Assembly (NCBI GenBank): GCA_021464415.1
Contig: CM038466.1
Location: forward strand, 35,742,833-35,806,832
DNA: 64,000 bases
Source: Lonicera japonica
Lineage: Eukaryota; Streptophyta; Magnoliopsida; Dipsacales; Caprifoliaceae
Direction of reading: 5' to 3'
Positions 46,864 through 57,096 of the stretch are shown in pieces. The notes beneath the pieces are model-generated. The model saw only the letters and a program-made list of their open reading frames with translations. It was not told the DNA's origin and did no database searches. Numbering within the stretch: the first letter of the stretch is position 1; every line of letters starts with the position of its first letter. The position numbers and the translations under genes are program-made.

Positions 46864-48580
46864 TTATTGATAATACTTCTTCAGTCGGTCCATGTTGACT
46901 GGTGAATGTAGTAACTGCCCGTCTAGGTCAGTGAGTATAGCGGCGCCCCCTGTATTGATTTCTTTGACGATATACGGCCCTGTCCACTTCTGCCCGAACT
47001 TTCCCCTCGGATCTCTGGCTGGCTCTCGAATTTCTTTCAACACGATGTCATTTTCAGTGATACCCCGAGTCCTCACTCTCTGGTTAAATGCTCGAGCGAT
47101 TCTCTTCTGATATCCTTGATGGTGGTATGCGGCTTTCAATCTTTTCTCATCTAGTAAGGCTAGCTCGTTATAACGTGCCTGGACCCACTCCAGTTCATTG
47201 ACCTGATTCTCTAGCATTACTCTGAGGGAAGGGACCTCTAACTCGACAGGGAGGACTGCTTCCATCCCGTATGTAAGCGAGAACGGGGTTGCCCCGGTAG
47301 AGACCCTTTCGGTGGTGCGGTATCCCCACAATGCATATGGTAATTTCTCCGGCCAGTCCCGGCAGGTGTCGGTCATCTTGCTTAGGATATTCTTCAAATT
47401 CTTGTTGGCGGCTTCAACTGCCCCATTGGTTTGTGGTCTATATGGCGAAGATTTGTGTCGGGTGATACCGTATTCCTCCATGACTGTATTAGCTTCTCCT
47501 TCGAAGTGGGTGCCGTTATCTGAGATGATCTCGTGTGGGACCCCATATCGGCAGACAATATTCCTTTTGATGAATCGGGCAACTTTCCTGGCATCCAGGG
47601 TTTGGTAAGATTCGGCTTCCACCCATTTGGTGAAGTAGTCGATGGCTACTAGTATGAATTCATGGCCGTTGCTGGCTTTGGGTGAGACTTTCCCAATGAC
47701 GTCAATTCCCCAGGCTGAAAAAGGCCAGGGAGCAGTCATGTTGTACAACTCTTTTGGAGGAAGCTTCTGGGACTTAGCATAAATTTGGCATTTGTGACAA
47801 CGGCGTACATGATCAGCGCAGTCAGTTTGTAGGGTAGACCAGAAATACCCTTGCCTGATGATCTTGCGGGCAAGCGTATGCCCGCTCATATGAGGTCCGC
47901 AATCGCCCCCATGTATCTGATCCATCATTCTAACTGATTCTTCTTCGGTGAGACATTGAAGATGAGTCCCGTCGTAGTTCCTCTTATATAATCTTCCGGC
48001 ACAGAGTATGAATCCTGATGCTAGTCTCCTGAGTGTGACCCGTGTTCTCTTGTCTGCTTTCTCGGGATACTGATGGTTCTTCAGCAGGTTCCAGATATCA
48101 TAAAACCAAACGGTTGAGTCACCGTCTTTTTCAATTTCCACCTCAAGGGTCATGCAGTGCGCGGGTCCTGATTTCTTTTGTACCGTGAGGGTTATTTCTT
48201 CCATCCCCTCCGGAATATCGATCATAGATGCCAGGGTTGCCAATGCGTCAGCAAAACTGTTCTGGGACCTGGGGATATAGTAAAACTCCACACGCTCGAA
48301 CCTTCCTGCGACTTCTTCTAGTCGGGCGAGGTAAGGGACCAATTTCTCATCTCTGATCTTCCATTCCTTCAGAACTTGATGGACCACTAGTGCTGAATCT
48401 CCGTATACCTGTATCCTCCTTATACCCTTTTGAAAAGCGATCTCTAACCCGAGTATGCAGGCTTCATATTCGGCCATATTGTTGGTGCAGAAGAAGTCCA
48501 GTCGATATGATACCGGGGAGTGAGTTTGGTCTGGAGAGACTAACAGGATGCCTATCCCGTTTCCGTTCCGATTGGCGGCC
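46864..48580 (-). CDS. Second RNase H and integrase part of pol
   Basis: The open frame from 48477 gives 537 codons to the stop at 46864; the same frame extends upstream to the frameshift at about 48580. Residues 1-85 from 48477 are the rest of an archaeal-type RNase H (MAEYEACILGL, IQVYGDSALVV, NSFADALATLA), the extra RNase H typical of Tat elements. Integrase follows: zinc-binding His189, His196, Cys227, Cys230; catalytic Asp259 (WGIDVIG), Asp320 (SDNGTHF) and Glu355 (NGAVEAANK); and a GPY/F-like KWTGPYIV near residue 500. The integrase itself is uninterrupted and would insert the cDNA copy into host DNA. It is cut off from the upstream polyprotein by a one-base contraction. Confidence 0.88.
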
Positions 48581-49229
48581 CGTCAAAGTACAACCTCCAG
48601 TCTTCATTGATCTCGACGTTCATGATGGTTTCGTCCGGGAATTCGGCTTCTTCTATCATGTCTCCCAATATCGGATTGTGGGCCAGGTAATCAGCTATGA
48701 TCTTGCCTTTGACTGCCTTCTGGGTCATGTAGGTGATGTCGAATTCGGAGAGTAGAAATAACCATTTTGCCATTCGATTTGAGAGAGCCGGTTTCTCGAA
48801 GAGGTATTTCAACGGATCAATCCGTGATGCCAGGATGACTGGAAAAACTAGCATGTAGTGCCGTAGTTTCTGTGTTACCCAGACGAGAGCGGTACACGAT
48901 TTTTCCAATGGTGTGTAGTTTATCTCAAATGGGGATAGCTTTTTGCTGAGGAAATAGATGGCCTGCTCCTTCCGGGTATCGGTGAGGTGTTGGGCTAGCA
49001 TTGCTCCTGCGGCTGAATCAGTGACGGTTAGGTACAGAATTAGTGGTAGTCCGGTCTGAGGCGGGGCTAACACTGGGGGCTTGGAGAGGTAATCTTTGAT
49101 TTTGTCAAAAGCCTCCTGGCATTGATCGTTCCATTCTCCTGTTGAAGACTTCCTCAGGAGTTTGAAGATGGGTTCGCACTTTTGAGTGAGTTGAGAGATA
49201 AACCTACTGATGTACTGCAGATTACCCAA
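48552..49229 (-). CDS. RT connection and first RNase H part of pol
   Basis: This segment continues the RT thumb/connection (YISRFISQLTQKC) and carries the retroviral-type RNase H region with KLSPFEINYTPLEKSCTALVW and ASRIDPLKYLFEK blocks. In the TVTDSAAGAML block the usual first acidic motif is altered, consistent with the degenerate first RNase H of dual-RNase-H elements. It lies in a different frame from both neighbours because of one-base homopolymer contractions at 49228-49232 and 48579-48581. The upstream ATG at 49229 is an internal Met, not a real start. Confidence 0.8.
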   Translation of the reverse strand: MGNLQYISRFISQLTQKCEPIFKLLRKSSTGEWNDQCQEAFDKIKDYLSKPPVLAPPQTGLPLILYLTVTDSAAGAMLAQHLTDTRKEQAIYFLSKKLSPFEINYTPLEKSCTALVWVTQKLRHYMLVFPVILASRIDPLKYLFEKPALSNRMAKWLFLLSEFDITYMTQKAVKGKIIADYLAHNPILGDMIEEAEFPDETIMNVEINEDWRLYFDGPPIGTETG

Positions 49230-52200
49230 AAACCCCGGATTTCTCTCTCGGTACGAGGCTCGGGCATGTCTTGGATAGCTTGAACTTTAGCGGGGTCCAC
49301 CTCGATTCCTTTCTTACTGACGACATATCCCAGGAGTTTTCCTTTGGTTACCCCGAACACACATTTCTGCGGATTGAGTCTCATCTGATACTGGCGGAGC
49401 CGATCAAAGAAGGCTCGCAAGGCTGGCACGTGGCCTTCCCTCTCTTTTGACTTGATTATCATGTCGTCTACATACACCTCTACTTCTTTGTGAATCATGT
49501 CGTGAAAGATAGCCGTAGCTGCCCTCTGATATGTTGCCCCGGCGTTCTTCAGCCCAAACGGCATAACGGTGTAGCAGTATGTTCCCCATGGTGTGATAAA
49601 TGCTGTTTTCTCCTGGTGATCCGGGTGCATCTTGATCTGGTTATATCCGGCAAAACCATCCACAAATGACTTCAGGGCGTGGTTGGCAGTATTATCTACT
49701 ATCAAATCGATGTTGGGCAATGGAAAATCGTCCTTTGGACAAGCTTTATTGAGATCCCGGTAATCCACACACATGCGGACTTTCCCGTTAGCCTTTGGAA
49801 CAGGCACGATGTTGGCTAACCACGAGGGGTACTCGATCACCCGTAAGAATCCCACACTCAGTTGTTTCATTACTTCTTCTTTCACTTTCAAGGACCATTC
49901 TGGCGTAAGTTTCCTCAGCTTCTGTTTGACGGGCCTAAGTTCTGGATTGGTGTGTATTTCGTGCATGACTATCTGACTGTTCAAACCCGGCATATCTGCA
50001 TAAGACCAGGCGAAGACATCCACATACTCTTTCAGAGTTTGTGTGAATTCTTCTCTCTCTGTCCCACTTAGGCTTGCCCCAATGCGGACCTCTTTTCTTT
50101 CCTCCTCTGTTCCGAGGTTAATCACAAGAGTGTCTCCTTCCTCGCTTTGTATACGTTGCTCCTCCCGTTCAGGGTGTTCGTTCATTCTTTCCAATTCCAT
50201 ATAAGCAATTACAGAATTAAAAATAACAGGATAACGCAAAATAGACTCTTCTTTATTGATATTAGTATTTACAGGTACAAGTTTAAAAAGTTCATTTAGG
50301 AGTGACTCCTTCCTATCCTTACCCTCACTCTTATCTCTCACCCTTACAATTTCGCTCTTTTCCCTTTCCCCTTGGTAGTCTGGATCAGCGTATATCAAGT
50401 GTACAGGGTCGTCTCCTGGCTCATCATCTCCCAGCGCCATGATGTCGAAGAGATCTCCGATCATTTCTTCCTCTTCGCCTTTCATGTCTTCACTTTCTTC
50501 CTTCGGCCCGATTGTCAACTTGGTAGCGAAGCTGTGTACGGTGTTTTCTTTGATATATAGGTCCTCTTCATAGAAGATTTCCCACCCAGGAAGGTTCTCT
50601 CCGTCGCTGTTTCTCCAAGGCTCCTGGAAGCCGCAAAAGGGGAAGTCCTCTCCTTCTTTGACAAAGAACCCGTTCAGAGAGCTGAAACTCGGATACTGAT
50701 GCCCTCGACCCCTTTTTTGTTGATCGTCCTCTTCAGTGTGTTGGTACCCCAAACCTTCCCTCTCGTACCTTGCTACTGGTTCCAATGCTTGAAGTAGTCC
50801 TGGTTGTCCCATTCCCAGACCGGCTCCAGGCAAGTATTTCATCATTCTCAACATATTTGTAATCTTGGTGCTGAGACCGGGGATATTGTCAGGGGGAAGA
50901 TACCTGATTGTCTGGGTGCTAAGAGTTTGCACTTGAGGCTCGTAAGAAAAGCCTCCTAACTGTATGCTCTGGCTCCCGATTCCCAAAACTGGTAACTCCA
51001 TATCCGCCAAGGTCCTTTCAGGATCTCCTTGGATGGTAATTATGTTCCCTTCAAACGGTATCTTGATCTTTTGGTGCAAGGAGGAGGGGAGTGCTCCTAT
51101 GTCGTGTAGCCATGCTCTTCCCAACAGTAGGTTAAAACTGGAAGGAATGTCTATGATTTGAAAGTCGGCCGGGAAGCTTCCGGGACCAACCATGAGATCA
51201 AGTTCCAGAGACCCCAGAACGGCCCTCCTGGTATTATCATAGGCCCTGACGGTTACAGCGGATGGTGAGAGCTCTGAATCTGAGATACCCAAGCATCTGG
51301 CAGTCTTTAGGGGGCAGACATTTATGGTCGACCCATTGTCGATGAGAACTTGTGGCAAGATCTTCCCTCGGGTTCGGACGGTGATATGGAGAGCCAGGCT
51401 GTGTTTTCTCCCCAACGGAGACAAGTCTTCATCTGAAAATGACAGACTTCTTTGGACTGTGAGTGACCCGATCATGTTTGGCAGTTGTTCGGGCGTGGAG
51501 TCCGGCGATATGACAGCCTCATCCAGGAGTTTAATGAAAGCGGTCCTGTGAGGTTTGGAGGCAACCAAGAGGCCCCAAATGGTGATGTGTGCCTGGGTTT
51601 TCTTCAACTGTTCCAGTACTCGGTCTTCTCCTACTTCTTTTGGAGGCGGTGATTTTTCGGCATCCATCGGTGGTGGCTGGTATACCTTTCCTGAGCGGGT
51701 AATCTGTTGTATCCAAAGGGATGTTAGGTCTGATCCCTCTGAAGTTTCTGACGACTCTGGTTCTGCCGACCAACTAAAAGTCCCGGGGGAGGTTTCTGTC
51801 ATACATATCGTCTCCTTATGAGGGGGGCGGGGTTTCCATGGTTGTTTTTTCTTGTCCTGGGTCCATCCTATCCCAGCTTTCCCAGGATTGGTTTTGATAG
51901 TGAGGGGTTGCGAGATCCCCTGATTTGTCTTTCCTAAGCCCTGCCCAGGTAGGAAGTTCATCTTGGCCATCCATTGGTCAATTATTGGGTTGAGGCCTGG
52001 GGCAACTTGTGCTTTTGCCGATAGCATAACGGGTGCCTTATAGGCTGAATCGTCCCGAATGAGTCCTACGGGATCAAAGCCTTCATCAGTGGTTAAGGCG
52101 TTAATTCCTGCAGGTGGAGCATGATTGGGGAGGGGGTTGTTGGTAACATTGGGCCCGCCGGGTGCGGGGATGGTTCCGGCTTCAATGAGGTCCTGAATAC

Positions 52201-53746
52201 GATGGCGGAGAGCTAAACAACGTTCCGTGTCATGGCCTGCCGCCTGATGGTACGCACAGTTCTCATTCATTCTCCAAGTGTTGGGAATAGGATTTGGTGG
52301 AGGGCGTGGGTTGAGTGGGGTGACTAGTCCGGCCTTTTGGAGTAGTTCCAGGCTTTTGACCAGAGTAGTGGGGAGGGTGCAGAAATTTCTCCTTTTCTTG
52401 ACCTCGGTGTTTGAAGAGTCTCCTTGCGTAGGCCAATTCATTGGGGGGACCTGCGGTGACTGCTGAAATGGGTTTTGTTGATATGGGTACGAGCTTAGTT
52501 GGTTTACGGCTGGAGTGGCCGTCTTTCTTCCAGTGTAAGAGGCCTTCTTGGTATCCGTGTCCGCCTTTCTGGCCAATTCTTCCTCTACCTGTGACCCCAT
52601 ACTCAACAGGGCTCTGAAGTGTGGGAATACATGCTTTCCCATGCAGTTCAATACAGCTGGAGTAAAATTCTTCTGTATGATTTCTAACTGCTCTTCTTCG
52701 TCGGGCCGTTTGGACATTTGGGATGCCATTTCCCTCCAGCGGGTGACAAAGTCGCTGAAGCTTTCTTTCTCGCCTTGCTTGGCCATTTCCAGGTGTTTAC
52801 GGGTAATTTCCAAATTCTCGTTGGACCCGTACTTGGTCATGAATTCTTTGACGATATCCCCCCAAGTTTTCGTGTGGTGTTTCTCTAGGTCGAAGAACCA
52901 TCTCAGGGCTGCCCCCGTGAGAGTCATGTGAAAAGCCTGAGCCAACTCCGGCTCTCCACAGCCGGACACTTGCATGGATCTGATGTAGGATTGGAGATGG
53001 GTTTTGGGGGGTGTAGTACCAGTGAATTTGGTGATAGAGGGGAGCTTAAATCCTTGAGGTAGTCTGGCTTCTGGGTAGAGGGAAAAGGCGTTCATGTCTG
53101 TGATCTCGTCTGCCCCTTTCATCAGAGAAACACCTCTTTGCAGAACCTTCATCTGCTCTTTCAATTTCTTCATTTCTTCGCTCTCTCTTGACACCTCATC
53201 GGGCTGTTCCCGGGCTATCATCGATTCTGCGTATACTGCCCGGAGTCGGTTGATGTCTGGGTACTCATTGGGAGGGGCTATTGGGGCTGGTGGAATAGGT
53301 CTTGCGGGGACTTGTGGCCATGGTTGATATTGGGGATCGAGGCCTTGCTGAGGTTGTGGCCAGACGATGGGTGGCTCTTGTTGTTGGTATGTGGGGCCTG
53401 AATCCGGGGCCCATTGGTTCTGATTGTTGGGGTCGGTTTGAACGGGACCGGCCATGTTGGGGCCCGTTTGGGGTGGATTGGTTCCTTGGATTGGGGGAAG
53501 TACTTGTGAAGATTGCCCTTGATTCGGATCTCGATTCGGTGGTAGTTGCTCAAACCCGGGTGGTGCGGTCCGTTCGGCTGACAACTCTTCCATTCGAATC
53601 CGGGTGTTCTGTTGCTCACTTGTGAGGCTTGCCAAATTCATGCTGACGGTCATCAACAAACGGTGCATCTCTGCTAAAGTCGGTTGAACTGCAGACGCCT
53701 CGGCTAGGCTCTGATTTGTCTCCTGATTCTCTCGTCCATCGGCCAT
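49154..53746 (-). CDS. Gag-protease-reverse transcriptase polyprotein (5' part)
   Basis: 1530 codons from ATG 53746. Residues 60-160 are Pro/Gln-rich. Residues 215-395 form the gag capsid-like domain (ALRWFFDLE, FSDFVTRWREMA). Residues 497-510 are a zinc-knuckle-like CAYHQAAGHDTERC (C-H-H-C). A G-patch-like motif lies at 595-630 (LPGQGLGK...GIGW). The aspartic protease has DNGS at 803-806 and LLLGRAWLHDIG at about 873. A second G-patch-like stretch is at 971-1000. RT occupies 1290-1470, with VDYRDLNKACPKDDFPLP, catalytic Asp in FVDGFAGYNQI, MPFGLKNAGATYQ, and YVDD at 1425-1428. The last about 24 residues are out of frame after a contraction at 49228-49232. It encodes the virus-like particle protein and copying enzyme; all catalytic residues seen are intact. 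Confidence 0.9.
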   Translation of the reverse strand: MADGRENQETNQSLAEASAVQPTLAEMHRLLMTVSMNLASLTSEQQNTRIRMEELSAERTAPPGFEQLPPNRDPNQGQSSQVLPPIQGTNPPQTGPNMAGPVQTDPNNQNQWAPDSGPTYQQQEPPIVWPQPQQGLDPQYQPWPQVPARPIPPAPIAPPNEYPDINRLRAVYAESMIAREQPDEVSRESEEMKKLKEQMKVLQRGVSLMKGADEITDMNAFSLYPEARLPQGFKLPSITKFTGTTPPKTHLQSYIRSMQVSGCGEPELAQAFHMTLTGAALRWFFDLEKHHTKTWGDIVKEFMTKYGSNENLEITRKHLEMAKQGEKESFSDFVTRWREMASQMSKRPDEEEQLEIIQKNFTPAVLNCMGKHVFPHFRALLSMGSQVEEELARKADTDTKKASYTGRKTATPAVNQLSSYPYQQNPFQQSPQVPPMNWPTQGDSSNTEVKKRRNFCTLPTTLVKSLELLQKAGLVTPLNPRPPPNPIPNTWRMNENCAYHQAAGHDTERCLALRHRIQDLIEAGTIPAPGGPNVTNNPLPNHAPPAGINALTTDEGFDPVGLIRDDSAYKAPVMLSAKAQVAPGLNPIIDQWMAKMNFLPGQGLGKTNQGISQPLTIKTNPGKAGIGWTQDKKKQPWKPRPPHKETICMTETSPGTFSWSAEPESSETSEGSDLTSLWIQQITRSGKVYQPPPMDAEKSPPPKEVGEDRVLEQLKKTQAHITIWGLLVASKPHRTAFIKLLDEAVISPDSTPEQLPNMIGSLTVQRSLSFSDEDLSPLGRKHSLALHITVRTRGKILPQVLIDNGSTINVCPLKTARCLGISDSELSPSAVTVRAYDNTRRAVLGSLELDLMVGPGSFPADFQIIDIPSSFNLLLGRAWLHDIGALPSSLHQKIKIPFEGNIITIQGDPERTLADMELPVLGIGSQSIQLGGFSYEPQVQTLSTQTIRYLPPDNIPGLSTKITNMLRMMKYLPGAGLGMGQPGLLQALEPVARYEREGLGYQHTEEDDQQKRGRGHQYPSFSSLNGFFVKEGEDFPFCGFQEPWRNSDGENLPGWEIFYEEDLYIKENTVHSFATKLTIGPKEESEDMKGEEEEMIGDLFDIMALGDDEPGDDPVHLIYADPDYQGEREKSEIVRVRDKSEGKDRKESLLNELFKLVPVNTNINKEESILRYPVIFNSVIAYMELERMNEHPEREEQRIQSEEGDTLVINLGTEEERKEVRIGASLSGTEREEFTQTLKEYVDVFAWSYADMPGLNSQIVMHEIHTNPELRPVKQKLRKLTPEWSLKVKEEVMKQLSVGFLRVIEYPSWLANIVPVPKANGKVRMCVDYRDLNKACPKDDFPLPNIDLIVDNTANHALKSFVDGFAGYNQIKMHPDHQEKTAFITPWGTYCYTVMPFGLKNAGATYQRAATAIFHDMIHKEVEVYVDDMIIKSKEREGHVPALRAFFDRLRQYQMRLNPQKCVFGVTKGKLLGYVVSKKGIEVDPAKVQAIQDMPEPRTEREIRGFWVICSTSVGLSLNSLKSANPSSNS

Positions 53747-54478
53747 TTCAGGTATGCTTGGTCTTACTAGTCTTCCGGTATGATCTCGACCGGCCCAACC
53801 TTCCAGACTGACGCCGCTTTATGGCTGTAGACGAAACCACGTGGCGAAGATGAAGGGAGACTATGATGCGACTCGATTTTTGCCAAAAGAATCACTAAAA
53901 ATGGTCGAGAGAAAACCTCGGAAAATAGGTGTGGTAAAGTAAGCCGTAAAGTGGTACATCCCCTACAGCTGTATGACAAGTGTTTTAACTGACTCAATCT
54001 TAGATGCAGCGTAGGTGTTCGAACGGTTAAGGTTTCAGGCTCCCTCCTTTTTGGCAAGACCTTGCGATATACCCCAAGGGCGGGTACGTGCAAGAATCTT
54101 TTGATATACTTCCCGGGTACGTGAGTGTTCTCGTCACTCGATATACCTCGGGGGCGTACTTGGCCAAGGAGAGTGGAAGTAAATGCTTTCGGTTTATGTT
54201 GGCCCAAGCAAGCCAACTCCCTACTCACTTATAATACTTCCGAGGGTTTGGGGTAAATTCACACTCGTAGAACCAATGCATGATTTGTGATAGTGCGTGT
54301 AAAGTTCGAAAGGTTGGTTTCACAAATATCATTATTTTTATTACGTCTTTTCGAAAAACTCCCATTTTTTAGAAAAAGGTTTCTTCTCAATCAATTAACA
54401 TGAGTAGGGAAAGCAGTAAAAGAAAGTTTTCAACAGATAAACAAAGGTCCACATATAAGAGTCTAGTTTTCTAATACT
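53747..54478 (-). other. Untranslated leader of the young element
   Basis: No real coding sequence. Part of it (element sense GGGGATGTACC, 53964-53951) is the point at which the old copy resumes after its deletion, and the last 150 bp before gag align with 10690-10800 there. Confidence 0.6.
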
Positions 54479-54497
54479 GTCCCCAGCGGAGTCGCCA
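54479..54497 (-). promoter_or_regulatory. Primer binding site
   Basis: In element sense TGGCGACTCCGCTGGGGAC starts one base after the 5' LTR. TGG at the start pairs with the tRNA CCA end. Ogre/Tat elements usually use tRNA-Arg; that identity is inferred, not checked. Confidence 0.8.
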
Positions 54498-54498
54498 C

Positions 54499-56252
54499 TG
54501 TGAGAATCCGCAAATGCGACCTCCCGGGTCTCGTCCCCGTTGGTGGTGGGGGTCCTGGGACGTCGGAACTGATTCCGTCGTTCCAGTTGCTGGAGCGTTT
54601 TCATTTGATTCATATCAAGTGTCTCTACGTTCTATTTCTAGATGCAAGGGGGTTCATTCAGAGTCGCCAGTACGTTTTACGAGAAAACGGACAAAAAAGG
54701 TCGTGTAAGAGGAAAGGCTATAGACAAGCCTTTCTTTACACGTTTGTCTGCGAAACCGGGATTCTTATAGGGTTCGGAAACTATATTACGGTTTGGGAAG
54801 GTGTTAAGCACCCATTCCGCCCTTTCGGTCTCTAGTGGTCTTATATGTTTATTCTATGTTGAAAAACTTGGATGCTTTTACCGACAGTCTACTACTTTCT
54901 AAATGAAGAAAAACCCTAATTTGGGAAAACGGGGAAAGGGATGAAAACCTTTGTGTTCCGAGATCCGACGTTTTTGTATTTAAAAGATGTAAATGACAAA
55001 TGACAAAAACCTTTTATTTTTGAAAGAGTGTTCCGTATTATTTCCTCAGATAATGACGGTTTTCTCGAGTTGTGATTATTCTGAAAAAGGTTCGGATCTT
55101 TATGTCGGGACTAATTCAATATGGAATTTGAACTCTTTGAGGAGAGTTTATCAGACACGTCGCAGTCTATGAAAAAGACAGGATATGTGGATTTTAATTC
55201 CTAGATAAGTCTTTATCGGTCCGGGGTTTTGAAAACACGGTTTATCCGGACGATAATGTACTTACTCTTCTAGTTTTAAAAGTAGTTTTATCAGGGCCTT
55301 TTGTTTTGAAAACGGTAGACTATTGGGAACTTGACAATAAGTTTATTCAAATAAAACGTGGACAGAATAACAGAAGTAAAACAAGTACACAGATATCTAA
55401 TTTTAAATACTAGAAGGGACTTTCTTTACCTTCCCGACGAGAATAATAATAAGAAAGAAAATATAATACGGCAGAGGGATCTCTGGCGATAGTAATCTTC
55501 TCTTTCTTCAGATATTTCCGAGAAATCGATCCCAGAAACGGAACACGTCGAGTGTTAAAAATAGATTCGAGAATTCTTCAGAAATAAGATAATAGTAAAG
55601 AAATGCTTGACAAAAATCAGATCTAAAGCCCCAAATTCTCGGATTCTAATTGCCTCCCTGAACCCTTGGGGGTGTTGGCCTATTTATACTGCTCGGGAGA
55701 GATTGTCGCGCGACATTTCCTTAAAAAAGGAGAATGTCGCGCGACATATCTGTTTGTCGCGCGACAATCGGCTGAAGTGATGGGTCCTGACACTGTGATG
55801 TGTCAGAAAGTGGTTGGTCGGGTGCAGAGAGGGATTGTCGCGCGACATAGTGGGTTTGTCGCGCGACAAGCGGCTGAAGTGATGGGTCCTGACACTGTGA
55901 TGTGTCAGAAAGTGGTTGGTCGGGTGCAGAGAGGGATTGTCGCGCGACATAGTGGGTTTGTCGCGCGACAAGCGGCTGAAGTGATGGGTCCTGACACTGT
56001 GATGTGTCAGAAAGTGGTTGGTCGGGTGCAGAGGGGTTCGTCGCGCGACAAGACATGATTGTCGCGCGACATATCAGGGATTGTCGCGCGACAATGTGAT
56101 ATGTCGTGCGACAATCTCTCTAAAAAATATGTTTGTTGGCCAACAAACCCACCTAGTGTAGTACCGGGTCCTCGGGTGGGTCCTGGACCCAAAATAGTAG
56201 TTCTCGGAGGTCGTTAGGGTTCTTGCGGGGGTCACGGATCGGGGTGTCTACA
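54499..56252 (-). repeat. 5' LTR of the young element
   Basis: 1754 bp, TG...CA. It is nearly identical to the 3' LTR: one A fewer in the run near 54906, one G more near 56036, and one C/G difference near 56231. TATA box 55688-55681; this copy drives the sense transcript. Confidence 0.96.
55704..56113. promoter_or_regulatory. Array of 11 TGTCGCGCGACA palindromes (5' LTR)
   Basis: The same set as at 39202-39610, shifted with the LTR. It lies between the LTR start and the TATA box, so it is placed to control the full-length sense RNA. Confidence 0.85.
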
Positions 56253-56257
56253 CACAA

Positions 56258-57053
56258 ACTGGCGTTTATCTCCTAGGATGAAACGATGTAAAGAGTGTCT
56301 ACCTGGGAGGCGCGGCTGGCCATTTACGAGCGCACACAAGCCAAGCCAAATTCGGTCCGTGATTTGCACTCCCTGCGCTTGGGTGCGCAAGAGAGCCTTA
56401 TTTTTCTTAAAAGCTTATAAGCTAGTGAAATGTTATCCTTTATAAACTCATAAATTTTTTCTTAAAAGCTTATAAGCTAGTGAAATGTTATCCTTTATAA
56501 ACTCATAAATTTTTTCTTAAAGTTTCAATGTGGGACTAACATTTCCTAATTTATTTTCCATCTCAAGTAGCTCACTTTGGGTGACAATTTCTCATTCACC
56601 CCAAATCTGTTTTGAGCAAACAAATATATGATCTCAATGTCCTCACGGATGAGAACACGAATCTATAATTTTCTTTCACAACTGAGTGTTAAACCCCATT
56701 TAAAATTATCTTCAAAATGGCTAAGAAAATGACTTTAAAACCATTTTTTCAACATGTAACACATACTGATAATAATAAATAATAAAAATACTCGATAAAT
56801 GTAGTATTGCTCTTCTTATTTAGTCACTCAACATTATCTAATGCACGATTTGTAACTATTTTGGTAATTAACTAAATGGTGTATGGTATTAATTTACCAA
56901 TTAATTATATCACTCTAACTTTCAAAATATTGTCAAAAGCAAAGTGTTACTGTTTTGGTTCACATGATTATATATACTTTCCCACTAAAATTGTGTTGCT
57001 CTTTTGAACTAAAATATGGTCTAACGTTATTATGTTCAAGGCAAGTTTGAATG

Positions 57054-57096
<43 letters not shown>

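Larger units (their letters stand above)
37996..56252 (-). mobile_element. Young full-length Tat/Ogre-like Ty3/gypsy retrotransposon with two antisense genes
   Basis: The element is 18,257 bp, flanked by a perfect 5-bp duplication CACAA (37991-37995, 56253-56257). The two 1754-bp LTRs differ, by eye, at one substitution and two 1-base homopolymer indels. Element order (minus strand): 5' LTR 56252-54499, primer binding site, gag-protease-RT-RNase H-second RNase H-integrase, then two genes on the opposite strand, a tandem-repeat region, and 3' LTR 39749-37996. Large size, TGTAGACACC LTR start, a second archaeal-type RNase H and antisense extra ORFs all point to the Tat/Ogre lineage. Two frameshifts in pol may make this copy non-autonomous unless they are assembly errors. 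Confidence 0.96.

Noticed and set aside
51531..53625. Numerous 60-130 codon frames on the + strand opposite gag-pol
   Set aside because: They are shadows of the long minus-strand polyprotein and have no domain or conserved counterpart.
54228..54600. Possible extra gene upstream of gag in the leader/LTR region
   Set aside because: The open stretch lacks any recognisable domain, and the matching region of the old copy is not open.
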